64,000 nt of DNA from Clostridia bacterium (lineage in GTDB: Bacteria; Bacillota; Clostridia; Oscillospirales; Acutalibacteraceae): NCBI GenBank assembly GCA_017622555.1, contig JAGAQV010000016.1, forward strand, positions 58,605 to 122,604, in the 5' to 3' direction. Made by a program: the position numbers and the translations under genes. The first letter of the stretch is position 1, and the number at the start of each line of letters is the position of its first letter. The notes below the pieces were generated by a model. It had not been told where the DNA came from. It was given only the letters and a program-made list of their open reading frames with translations, and made no database searches. Of this stretch, positions 22,604 through 30,207 are shown piece by piece.

Positions 22604-23688
22604 ACTTCGCCTCTGATAATTTTGGCCATTTCATCACTTAAAATTTTGCGGTTGTCATCATCCACAAGGCTAAAACGGTTACCGTCATTTGGGGTGCTTA
22701 AATAGTTCCACACACAGTATGGAATGCCGTTTTCCTTTAAAACGGTAATAACATCTCTCGTCCAGCTTTCACGCCATTTAATATCAGCGTGACGAATGGT
22801 ACCAAATTCGCCGCACCACAAAATTTTGTCGGGGTTTTGGTTTGCAAAATCAACTGCGGGCTTTAGAGAATTGCGAATGTGGTTTATATCCATTTTTTCG
22901 CAATTTGCATAAGCGTTCGGGTTGTTAAAAACAGTTTTGTGGTAATCGCGGTAGCGCTCAATATCGCAGGGGTAAGGCATTTTGCGGTTGTAATAAAGGG
23001 GTGCGGCCTGCAATACTCCCTGCTGATGTGTGAATTCAAACGGGTCATAGGTGTGGAAGGTGTAAATTACATTTTCATCATCAAAAAGCTTCAAATGGCG
23101 AAGGGTGTGAACACTGTTCCACGATGTTGAGCCAACAATGATTTTACGGGTTTTGTTAAGCTTTCTAATCGCGTTTACAGTTTTTTCAGCAAGCGCATTC
23201 CATTTTTGCGGGTTAACGTCACGCACTTCGTTTAAAAGCTCAAAGGCTATGCCGTTATCGCTTTGGTAGCGCTTTTCAAAGGCAAGCCAAAGTGCAATAA
23301 AGCGGTTTTGAAGCTCGTCGTCGTCAAGCAACTCAACATCTTCTTTAATATCGCAATAATTACCAATGGCCTTGTGCATGTTAAGCACAACGTTAAGGTT
23401 ATATTTTTTGCACCAAGCAATAAAATTGTCAACGTGTAAGAATATTTCTTCGCGGTAGTTATAGGGTGACTGCTCAAAAACAATTTGGTCAAAGCCAAGG
23501 CGAATATGGTCCATACCAAGCTCGCTTATGTATTTAATGTCCTCCTCGGTTATATAGGTTGCAAAATGCTCCATATCGCCAATAGTAAGACAAAGACGAC
23601 GGTCAAGCGGCAAAACGTTGAAGCGCTTATAGTTGGTAAGCCAACCGCCAATACCCATTCCGTGTTCAAAACCGATAAATCGTTTCAT
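22600..23688 (-). CDS. Glycoside hydrolase family 5-type enzyme, cytoplasmic
   Basis: The protein has 362 residues. It opens GFEHGMGIGGWLTNYKRFN, then HIRLGFDQIVFE, LNMHKAIGNYC, the acid/base motif FELLNEVRD, IYTFHTYDPFEFTHQ and the nucleophile motif LWCGEFG. This is the GH5 clan-A barrel with Glu in NE and GEFG. Members cut beta-glucans, mannans or beta-glucosides. With no signal peptide it probably acts on imported oligosaccharides. The start at 23688 follows AAGGAG by 9 bases. A divergent AraC gene likely controls it. Confidence 0.9.
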   Translation of the reverse strand: MKRFIGFEHGMGIGGWLTNYKRFNVLPLDRRLCLTIGDMEHFATYITEEDIKYISELGMDHIRLGFDQIVFEQSPYNYREEIFLHVDNFIAWCKKYNLNVVLNMHKAIGNYCDIKEDVELLDDDELQNRFIALWLAFEKRYQSDNGIAFELLNEVRDVNPQKWNALAEKTVNAIRKLNKTRKIIVGSTSWNSVHTLRHLKLFDDENVIYTFHTYDPFEFTHQQGVLQAAPLYYNRKMPYPCDIERYRDYHKTVFNNPNAYANCEKMDINHIRNSLKPAVDFANQNPDKILWCGEFGTIRHADIKWRESWTRDVITVLKENGIPYCVWNYLSTPNDGNRFSLVDDDNRKILSDEMAKIIRGEV

Positions 23689-23759
23689 TTTTATCCACTC
23701 CTTCGCATGCATTATATATCCTGAATTCCAAATTGTAAATGCAGTAAAAAACTGTGTAC

Positions 23760-23788
23760 TTGCACAAAAGATAGATTTATGTTATTAT
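23760..23788 (+). promoter_or_regulatory. Candidate promoter of the AraC-type gene
   Basis: TTGCAC (23760-23765), a 17-base spacer and TATTAT (23783-23788) in the divergent gap between the GH5 and AraC genes. Confidence 0.5.
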
Positions 23789-23803
23789 GGCATTGGTGAT
23801 AGC

Positions 23804-24535
23804 ATGAAAAATATATCTGTATCAATAACACCGCCTAATACAAAGGAATACCCGTTACATAATCACAACAAATGGGAAATAATGTATTATTTAAACGGTG
23901 AAGGGGTTTTGGCCACTACAGGCAAGGGTATACCCTTTAAAAAGGGGAGCATTATTATTGTTCCGCCTAAAATAATTCATGGCTCGGTTTCAAATCGGGG
24001 CTTTACCAATATTTCAATAAGCGGTGATTTTGAAGGGTATTTTATGTTTAATGAACCCGTTGTATTGGAAGATAACCATTATTATGAAGGCGAACGTCTT
24101 GCAAGGCTTGTGTTTGACAACCGATATACAGATACGGCATATTTATCGGCTTTGTGTACGGCATATATTTGTTATTTACTGCAAAATGTTGAATGTAAAA
24201 GCAGTGTCAGAACAGCGGTTAGTAATATTATTACACGGCTTACCGAGAATTTTTCTGATCCGAATTTGGACGTTTGTCAGATACTTAAGCAAAGCGGATA
24301 TGCCGAGGATTATATAAGGGCAGAATTTAAGAAACAAACCAGTCTTACACCGGTGCAGTTTTTGACCAAAACCCGAATAGAGCATGCACGTCAGCTTTTG
24401 GAAATTTACGGTCAAAGCATTACGGTTAGTAAGGTTATGTGTGCTTGCGGTTTTGAAGATTTAACATATTTTTCAAGACGCTTTAAGCAGTTTACAGGTT
24501 GTTCGCCTGACACATACAGGAAGAGTAAATTTTAA
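23804..24535 (+). CDS. AraC family transcriptional regulator with cupin sensor domain
   Basis: The protein has 243 residues. The N-terminal half is a cupin-type sugar-sensing domain (HNHNKWEIMYYLNGEG, then GSIIIVPPKIIHG). The C-terminal half has two helix-turn-helix motifs, with DVCQILKQSGYAEDYIRAEFKK and the AraC signature VSKVMCACGFEDLTYFSRRFKQ followed by TGCSPDTYRK. The ATG at 23804 starts the cupin; the longer frame upstream overlaps the divergent gene. It probably activates the GH5-DMT pair in response to a sugar. Confidence 0.88.
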   Translation: MKNISVSITPPNTKEYPLHNHNKWEIMYYLNGEGVLATTGKGIPFKKGSIIIVPPKIIHGSVSNRGFTNISISGDFEGYFMFNEPVVLEDNHYYEGERLARLVFDNRYTDTAYLSALCTAYICYLLQNVECKSSVRTAVSNIITRLTENFSDPNLDVCQILKQSGYAEDYIRAEFKKQTSLTPVQFLTKTRIEHARQLLEIYGQSITVSKVMCACGFEDLTYFSRRFKQFTGCSPDTYRKSKF

Positions 24536-24547
24536 GGGGTTAAAATA

Positions 24548-25813
24548 ATGAAAACAACGGTTAAAAAGAAAAGCTATGACTATGCAATCTCTAGGATAAA
24601 CCAAGACCATAAAAAGCCTATAAAACCCTTTTTTGTTATGCAAACGCTTATAAGGGTTTTGTCATTTTTTTCGCTTTTGCCAATGGGCTTTAAGTGCAAA
24701 AAAAACGGTATGGAAAAGGTGGCTAAAAAACAGCCCTGCCTTTACCTTATGAACCATTCCGCTTTTATTGATTTGCAAATTGCCTCTAAGCTTTTGTGGC
24801 CTAAAAGGTACAGCATTATTATGACGTCCGACGGCTTTGTGGGCAAAAATTTACTTATGAAAACCATTGGCTGTATACCCACCCAAAAGTTTGTAAGTGA
24901 CAGCGTTTTGGTGCGTGATATATTTCACACGGTCAAAAAGAATAACGCTTCGGTTTTACTTTACCCAGAAGCCAGCTACAGCTTTGATGGTACGGCAACT
25001 ACTTTACCCGAAAGTCTTGGCAAGCTTATTAAAAAGCTGGGTATTCCCGTTGTTACAATTATTACAAAGGGCGCATTTGCGCATCAGCCACTTTATAACA
25101 ACCTTAAAAAACGCAAGGTTTCACTTTCAGCCGAAATGGAATGCCTTTTAACAAGCGAGCAAATAAAATCACTTTCGTTTGATGACATAAACCGCATTAT
25201 TGGTGAAAAATTCAGTTTTGATAATTTCCGTTGGCAGCAAGAAAACGGGGTTAAAATTGACGAAAAATTCAGGGCTGATTATCTTCACCGTGTTTTATAT
25301 AAATGCCCTCACTGCAGTGCCGAGGGCGAAACTGTGGGCGAGGGTACAACCCTTACCTGTAAGGCCTGCGGCAAGGTGTGGGAGCTTACTGAATACGGCT
25401 TTATGAAGGCGCAAAACGGTGAGACCGAATTCGACCATATACCAGACTGGTATAGTTATGAAAGGCAAGAGGTTCGTAAGGAATTGCTTGAGGGTAAATA
25501 CCTGCTTGACTGTGACGTTGATATTTATATGCTGACCGATATGAAGGCGATTTATAACGTCGGTAGCGGTCACCTTACGCATAATAATAACGGATTCACT
25601 TTAACGGGCTGTGACGGTCAAATAAATTATACTCAAGCGCCTGAATTATCCTACAGCCTTTATTCTGATTATTATTGGTATGAAATTGGCGATATGGTGT
25701 GCATTGGTAACGGCAAGGCGCTTTATTATTGTTTTCCCAAGGATAAATCGGTAAGTGTGGCTAAGGTACGTTTGGCCGCAGAAGAATTATATAAAATTGT
25801 TATGGAAAAATAA
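24548..25813 (+). CDS. PlsC-type acyltransferase with C-terminal zinc ribbon
   Basis: The protein has 421 residues. Residues 30-230 are a glycerolipid acyltransferase domain: MNHSAFIDLQIA (NHxxxxD motif I), a middle IPTQKF and VLLYPEASYSFDG (motif III). A zinc ribbon with CPHC...CKAC spacing occurs near 258-280, and about 140 further residues without a recognised fold follow. The ribbon and tail are unusual for PlsC enzymes. It starts 12 bases after the AraC stop on the same strand, so it may be co-transcribed, although no functional link is obvious. Confidence 0.86.
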   Translation: MKTTVKKKSYDYAISRINQDHKKPIKPFFVMQTLIRVLSFFSLLPMGFKCKKNGMEKVAKKQPCLYLMNHSAFIDLQIASKLLWPKRYSIIMTSDGFVGKNLLMKTIGCIPTQKFVSDSVLVRDIFHTVKKNNASVLLYPEASYSFDGTATTLPESLGKLIKKLGIPVVTIITKGAFAHQPLYNNLKKRKVSLSAEMECLLTSEQIKSLSFDDINRIIGEKFSFDNFRWQQENGVKIDEKFRADYLHRVLYKCPHCSAEGETVGEGTTLTCKACGKVWELTEYGFMKAQNGETEFDHIPDWYSYERQEVRKELLEGKYLLDCDVDIYMLTDMKAIYNVGSGHLTHNNNGFTLTGCDGQINYTQAPELSYSLYSDYYWYEIGDMVCIGNGKALYYCFPKDKSVSVAKVRLAAEELYKIVMEK

Positions 25814-25847
25814 AAAATGGTGTCACAAACGTGACACCATTTCTATT
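25812..25847. terminator. Bidirectional terminator
   Basis: AAATGGTGTCAC (25815-25826) pairs perfectly with GTGACACCATTT (25831-25842) around AAAC, between convergent genes. Confidence 0.88.
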
Positions 25848-26801
25848 TTATTGTCCTAAAAGTCCCGCGCCTATAATACCTGCATCGTTGCCAAGCTCGG
25901 CGATTTTAATTTCGGTGAATTTGGTGCGTTGGCTGTAACCATATTCCTGTTTTCTTGTAAGCTCGATAAGCGGTTTTAACAAATAATCCCCCTCACCGCA
26001 AACACCGCCGCCTATGCAAAGTACGTCAGGCTGGAAGATATTAATCATATTTGCGATGCCACAAGCAAGGTAATAAATATATTCATCTACAACCTCTTTG
26101 CCTGCCTTATCGCCCTTTTTGGCGGCATCAAAGGCGGTGCGACCGCTAACATTGTCGAGGTTGTCGTCAATTAATTTCCACATAATTGTGTCTTTAGTGG
26201 CTTCAAGCTTTTCCTTGGTCATATTTTTAAGACCTGTGGCCGAGCTATATGCTTCCCAACAGCCTTGACGACCGCAGCTGCATATTCTACCGTCGGTTTT
26301 AATAACAATGTGACCAAGCTCGCCACCTGCATAGTTAAAGCCCGAATAAAGCTTGCGGTTAATAACAATACCGCCGCCAACACCTGTACCGAGGGTAATC
26401 ATAATAACGTTGTCCTTACCCTTGCCGGCGCCCATAATAGCTTCACCAAGCGCTGCGGCGTTAGCGTCGTTTTCAACTAAAACCTTCTTTACACCCGTTC
26501 GGGCTGAAAGCTCGTCTGAAATGAGGTAATTTTCCATTTTAACATTGTTAGAATAGGTTACAAGCCCGATAGGCGGTTCAACCGAGCCGGGTGTTGCAAT
26601 ACCGATATATGCAATATCATCAGCAGTTAAGCCGTTATTTTTAATAAGGGTATTGCAAAGTTCACCCATATCATCCATTATTTCGCTTATTTCTCGTTCG
26701 GTTTTTGTGGGGCATTTTTCTTTTGCTATAATTTTAAAGTCTTTATCTAAAAGACCGACAGCAATATTTGTGCCTCCTAAATCCACACCGATATAATACA
26801 T
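25848..26801 (-). CDS. ROK family glucokinase
   Basis: The protein has 317 residues. The ATP-phosphate loop YIGVDLGGTNIAVGLL is at the N-terminus. VENDANAAALGEA carries the catalytic Asp, ITLGTGVGGGIV is the second phosphate loop, and the ROK zinc motif reads GRICSCGRQGCWEAY. It phosphorylates glucose (or a related hexose) at O6. The start is the ATG at 26801 behind AAGGTGAG. It diverges from nagA and sits at the edge of the carbohydrate region, so it may serve hexoses or hexosamines released there. Confidence 0.93.
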   Translation of the reverse strand: MYYIGVDLGGTNIAVGLLDKDFKIIAKEKCPTKTEREISEIMDDMGELCNTLIKNNGLTADDIAYIGIATPGSVEPPIGLVTYSNNVKMENYLISDELSARTGVKKVLVENDANAAALGEAIMGAGKGKDNVIMITLGTGVGGGIVINRKLYSGFNYAGGELGHIVIKTDGRICSCGRQGCWEAYSSATGLKNMTKEKLEATKDTIMWKLIDDNLDNVSGRTAFDAAKKGDKAGKEVVDEYIYYLACGIANMINIFQPDVLCIGGGVCGEGDYLLKPLIELTRKQEYGYSQRTKFTEIKIAELGNDAGIIGAGLLGQ

Positions 26802-26912
26802 AAAAATCACTCACCTTTTAAAAATCCAATTCATTATACCAAATAAGTCTGAAAAAGTAAATAAAATATCAAATTTTATAGAAAATTTTCTAATAATCCT
26901 ATTGTTTTTGTT

Positions 26913-26940
26913 TTGCGAAATGTTATACTTAAAATATAAT
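26913..26940 (+). promoter_or_regulatory. Promoter of the nagA unit
   Basis: TTGCGA (26913-26918), a 16-base spacer and TATAAT (26935-26940), 26 bases before the nagA ATG. A divergent minus-strand promoter (TTTACT, 17 bases, TATAAT near 26834) serves the glucokinase gene. Confidence 0.65.
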
Positions 26941-26966
26941 GGGCAAATAGGGAGGTATTTGTGTTT

Positions 26967-28106
26967 ATGAAATATATCAAAAACGGAAAAGTTATTTTGC
27001 CTGATTCTATTTTAGAAAATATGGTTTTGGCTTATGACGAAAAAATTTGTGGTTTCACAACTGTGGATGAAATTCCCGCAAACGCCGAGGTAATTGATGC
27101 TAATGGCGGTTATGTTTCGCCCGGTCTTGTGGACATTCATATTCATGGCTATTTGGGCGAGGATACATCTGACGGTAAGGCCGATGGTATTTTCAAAATG
27201 GCTAACGGTGTTATTAAAAACGGTGTCACCTCGTTTTGCCCTACAACTATGACAGTTTCAATGGACGAAATCAACACAGCTTTAAATGTTGTTCGTTCAC
27301 TTAAAGAAAAAAGTAAGACTTGGGAAGGTGCTGAAATTTTAGGTGTAAACCTAGAAGGTCCATTTATTAATCCCAACAAAAAGGGTGCGCAGGCAGGCGA
27401 GCACATCAAAAAGCCCGATGCACAGTTTATTATTGACAATGCCGATGTTATTTCGGTTGCGACAATGGCGCCCGAAATGGAAAATGGCTGTCAGGCCATT
27501 AAAGAAATTCGCGAAAAGTGTGACGTGGCTGTTTCTATTGGTCATAGCGATGCTACCTTTGAGCAGGCTATGACAGGTATTGAGGCAGGCGCAACACATA
27601 TTACCCACCTTTTTAATGCTCAAACACCTTTGCATCACCGCAACCCCGGTGTTGTAGGCGCTGGTCTTTTGGAAAACGTTACTACCGAGCTTATTGCTGA
27701 CACCTTCCACGTACATAAAGGCCTTTTCGAGCTGATTGCTCGCATTAAGGGCGATAATTTGGTGCTTATTACGGACTGTACCCGCGCAGGAGGTATGCCT
27801 GACGGTGAGTATACCTTAGGCGGTCAGCCCATTATTGTTAAGGGTATTCAGTGTCTTTTAGAAGACGGCACAATTGCAGGCAGTGTTTTAAAGCTTAATA
27901 ACGCTGTTAAGAACGTAAGGGATAATACCGATCTTCCCTTCTGGAAGGTTGTATCCGCTGCAAGTCTTGCTCCTGCACGTGCTATAGGTGTAGCTGACAG
28001 AAAGGGTTCATTAGAGGCAGGTAAGGATGCCGATATTATTATCACCGACGGTGATTTTAATATACTGAAAACCATTATTGGAGGAGAAGTTAAATATGAA
28101 GCTTAA
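26967..28106 (+). CDS. nagA: N-acetylglucosamine-6-phosphate deacetylase
   Basis: The protein has 379 residues of the amidohydrolase superfamily. Motifs: GGYVSPGLVDIHIHGYLGED (metal HxH), NLEGPFINPNKKGAQ (metal Glu), SIGHSDATFEQA and THLFNAQTPLHHRNPG (metal His residues and substrate loop), and LITDCTRAGGMPDG (catalytic Asp). It removes acetate from GlcNAc-6-phosphate, yielding glucosamine-6-phosphate. The ATG at 26967 is 11 bases after GGGAGG; GTG at 26961 is possible. No nagB is adjacent. Its last 11 bases overlap the next gene. Confidence 0.95.
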   Translation: MKYIKNGKVILPDSILENMVLAYDEKICGFTTVDEIPANAEVIDANGGYVSPGLVDIHIHGYLGEDTSDGKADGIFKMANGVIKNGVTSFCPTTMTVSMDEINTALNVVRSLKEKSKTWEGAEILGVNLEGPFINPNKKGAQAGEHIKKPDAQFIIDNADVISVATMAPEMENGCQAIKEIREKCDVAVSIGHSDATFEQAMTGIEAGATHITHLFNAQTPLHHRNPGVVGAGLLENVTTELIADTFHVHKGLFELIARIKGDNLVLITDCTRAGGMPDGEYTLGGQPIIVKGIQCLLEDGTIAGSVLKLNNAVKNVRDNTDLPFWKVVSAASLAPARAIGVADRKGSLEAGKDADIIITDGDFNILKTIIGGEVKYEA

Positions 28107-29472
28107 ATTTGATGCTAAACTTGATCCCGGCTTTATGCCCATGTCGGTTGTATACCGTGACTTTATTACCGCTGCAAAGGCTGCGGGCGGCGAAAAGCTT
28201 ATAATTGGTGTTGAGCGTAATAACGGTTATGTTTCTACTTTCCCGATGATTGTTTTCCCCGAAGGTAGTGGCAAGGACCAGGAAAACATTGATATGGTTG
28301 AACGCATTGTTAAGTCACTTTTGTGGTTCCGTGGCGGCTATAAGGTAATTATTGCAGGCTCGAAAACCATTTATGAAGGCATTGCTAAGGCATACGCTAA
28401 GGATGGCGCTCGTGCTTTTGATAACGACTTTATGGCAGGCGTTTATGAAAAAGAATTTGAAGTGGTTTGGGCACCTATTGAAGAGGCTCCCAAGGATAAT
28501 GAGGGTGCAGCTCCCGTTGGTCGCCATCTTGACGGTTGCCGTATCGGCTTTGATGCAGGCGGCTCTGACCGTAAGGTAAGCGCAGTTATTGACGGCGAAA
28601 GCGTATACAGTGAAGAGGTTGTTTGGTTCCCTAAACTTAATGCAGACCCTCAGTACCAGTATGACGGAATTTTATCGGCTATGAAATCAGCCGCTGCACA
28701 TATGCCCCGCGTAGATGCCATCGGTGTATCTTCCGCAGGCGTTTATATTGACAATAAAATAATGGTTGCATCTCTTTTCATTAAGGTTCCGAAAGACGAA
28801 TTTGAAAAGCGTGTTAAGACCATGTATATTGACATTGCTAAGGAATTTGGCGACGTTCCGCTTGAGGTTGCAAACGATGGTGACGTAACTGCACTTGCCG
28901 GTGCTATGAGCCTTAACGATAACGGCGTTTTAGGTATTGCGATGGGTACCAGTGAAGCCGCAGGTTATGTTGATAACAGCGGTAACATTACAGGCTGGCT
29001 TAATGAATTTGCTTTTGCCCCTGTTGATTTTTCTAAGGATGCAATGGTAGACGAATGGTCGGGCGACTATGGCTGCGGTGTTAAATACTTCTCACAGGAC
29101 GGCGTAATTAAGCTTGCTCCCGCTGCAGGCATTGAGCTTGACGAAAGTCTTTCACCTGCTGAAAAGCTTAAGGTTGTTCAGGGTCTTATGGAAGAAAATG
29201 ACCCTCGTGCCGCCGCTATTTATGATACTATCGGCGTGTACTTCGGTTATGCAATTGCTTACTACAGCATTTTCTATGATATTAAGCACGTGCTTATTAT
29301 GGGTCGTGTTACTTCGGGTAAGGGCGGCGAGATTATTCTTGACCGTGCAAATCAGGTTATAGCTGAAGAGTTCCCCGAGCTTTCAAAGAAATGTCAGCTT
29401 CACATTCCCGATGAAAAGAGCCGTCGTGTTGGCCAGTCGGTTGCAGCTGCAAGTCTTCCTGAAATTAAATAA
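28096..29472 (+). CDS. Atypical ROK/ASKHA-fold sugar kinase-like protein
   Basis: The protein has 458 residues. An N-terminal domain of about 145 residues is not recognised. It is followed by an actin-like kinase fold: CRIGFDAGGSDRKVSAV (phosphate 1), VANDGDVTALAGAM with the catalytic Asp, and GVLGIAMGTSEAAGYV (phosphate 2). The usual ROK zinc motif is absent. GGAGGAG at 28080-28086 and the 11-base overlap with nagA imply coupled expression. It may phosphorylate an amino sugar for NagA, but the glucokinase-like specificity loops are not visible, so the substrate is open. Confidence 0.75.
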   Translation: MKLKFDAKLDPGFMPMSVVYRDFITAAKAAGGEKLIIGVERNNGYVSTFPMIVFPEGSGKDQENIDMVERIVKSLLWFRGGYKVIIAGSKTIYEGIAKAYAKDGARAFDNDFMAGVYEKEFEVVWAPIEEAPKDNEGAAPVGRHLDGCRIGFDAGGSDRKVSAVIDGESVYSEEVVWFPKLNADPQYQYDGILSAMKSAAAHMPRVDAIGVSSAGVYIDNKIMVASLFIKVPKDEFEKRVKTMYIDIAKEFGDVPLEVANDGDVTALAGAMSLNDNGVLGIAMGTSEAAGYVDNSGNITGWLNEFAFAPVDFSKDAMVDEWSGDYGCGVKYFSQDGVIKLAPAAGIELDESLSPAEKLKVVQGLMEENDPRAAAIYDTIGVYFGYAIAYYSIFYDIKHVLIMGRVTSGKGGEIILDRANQVIAEEFPELSKKCQLHIPDEKSRRVGQSVAAASLPEIK

Positions 29473-29482
29473 TTGTAAGTTT

Positions 29483-29512
29483 TTAAGCGGTCGTTTTTCG
29501 GCCGCTTTTTTG
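29483..29512 (+). terminator. Terminator after the kinase-like gene
   Basis: AAGCGGTC (29485-29492) pairs with GGCCGCTT (29500-29507) with one wobble, then TTTTTT. It separates the nagA unit from the next operon. Confidence 0.8.
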
Positions 29513-29527
29513 TGTGGAAATGTCATA

Positions 29528-29555
29528 TTGACAAAATATCAATATTTGATATAAT
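29528..29555 (+). promoter_or_regulatory. Promoter of the HAD/ROK/isomerase operon
   Basis: TTGACA (29528-29533), a 16-base spacer and TATAAT (29550-29555), both perfect consensus hexamers. A structured leader of roughly 115 bases follows. Confidence 0.85.
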
Positions 29556-29561
29556 GGGTAT

Positions 29562-29676
29562 GTAAGGTCGCACCGCTTAAAAGCGTTTCGACAAGCCGAT
29601 GTAATCGGCTATGCAAAATTAAACATAATTCGATTTTGAAACATACTCATTGCAATGAACTTGAGGATAAAGTAAG
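29562..29676 (+). promoter_or_regulatory. Structured 5' leader of unknown class
   Basis: Between promoter and first start codon lie a stem with GTCG/CGAC and CGCT/AGCG pairs (about 29567-29592) and a second perfect hairpin AGCCGATGTAATCGGCT (about 29595-29611). Unpaired A/T-rich sequence follows up to GAGG at 29663. It matches no riboswitch I recognise and could be a regulatory leader. Confidence 0.4.
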
Positions 29677-30207
29677 GTGAAGGTGTTGAAGGCTGTCTTT
29701 ATTGACCGTGACGGTACAATGGGTGGGGATTATTACGTTGAATTTCCGCAGGATTATTACCATTATGAAGGCACACGTGAAGCCTTTGAGTTGCTTAATA
29801 AAAACGGCTTTGCACCAATTATTTTTACTAATCAGTCCTGTATTGCAAGGAAAAAGGACGGCGGGTATGATTTTGCCGCTGAATTTTCGGATATTGGGGC
29901 AAGGGACTGGTTTATTTGTCCACACGATAATGATGATAACTGCAATTGCCGAAAGCCCAAAACCGGACTTTTAGAACAAGCAAAAGAAAAATACGGTTTA
30001 AATTTAAATGATTGTTATGTAATCGGTGACCGTTGGAGTGATATGGTATCAGGCGGTAAAATGGGCTGTAAGCTTATTTTGGTTAAAACCGGCAGGGGAG
30101 AAGAATCGTTAGGCTGCGACCGTGATAAATGGCGTGATTTTTCTCCGGTTTTCGTGGCTGAAAATTTATATGAAGCGGCCGTTTGGCTTTCCGGAGGTAA
30201 TGATTGA
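29677..30207 (+). CDS. HAD-IIIA phosphatase, GmhB/HisB-N-like
   Basis: The protein has 176 residues. FIDRDGTMGG is HAD motif I (nucleophile and acid Asp), IIFTNQSCIARK is motif II, the zinc loop reads CPHDNDDNCNCRKPK, and GDRWSDMVSGGKMG is motif IV. This matches phosphatases of the heptose-1,7-bisphosphate/histidinol-phosphate type, which remove phosphate from small sugar or polyol phosphates. It starts at GTG 29677, is first in the operon, and its TGA overlaps the ATG of the ROK regulator. It probably dephosphorylates an intermediate of the operon's sugar route, not heptose, since no heptose genes are nearby. Confidence 0.85.
   Translation: MKVLKAVFIDRDGTMGGDYYVEFPQDYYHYEGTREAFELLNKNGFAPIIFTNQSCIARKKDGGYDFAAEFSDIGARDWFICPHDNDDNCNCRKPKTGLLEQAKEKYGLNLNDCYVIGDRWSDMVSGGKMGCKLILVKTGRGEESLGCDRDKWRDFSPVFVAENLYEAAVWLSGGND

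Noticed and set aside
23633-23803. Longer N-terminus for the AraC-type protein
   Set aside because: This part overlaps the divergent GH5 start and its promoter region, reads as antisense noise, and the cupin domain begins at the ATG at 23804.
29562-29676. Known riboswitch in the leader of the HAD operon
   Set aside because: I could not match the conserved cores of common riboswitches (TPP, SAM, glycine, preQ1, c-di-GMP, glmS). It is therefore recorded only as an unknown leader.
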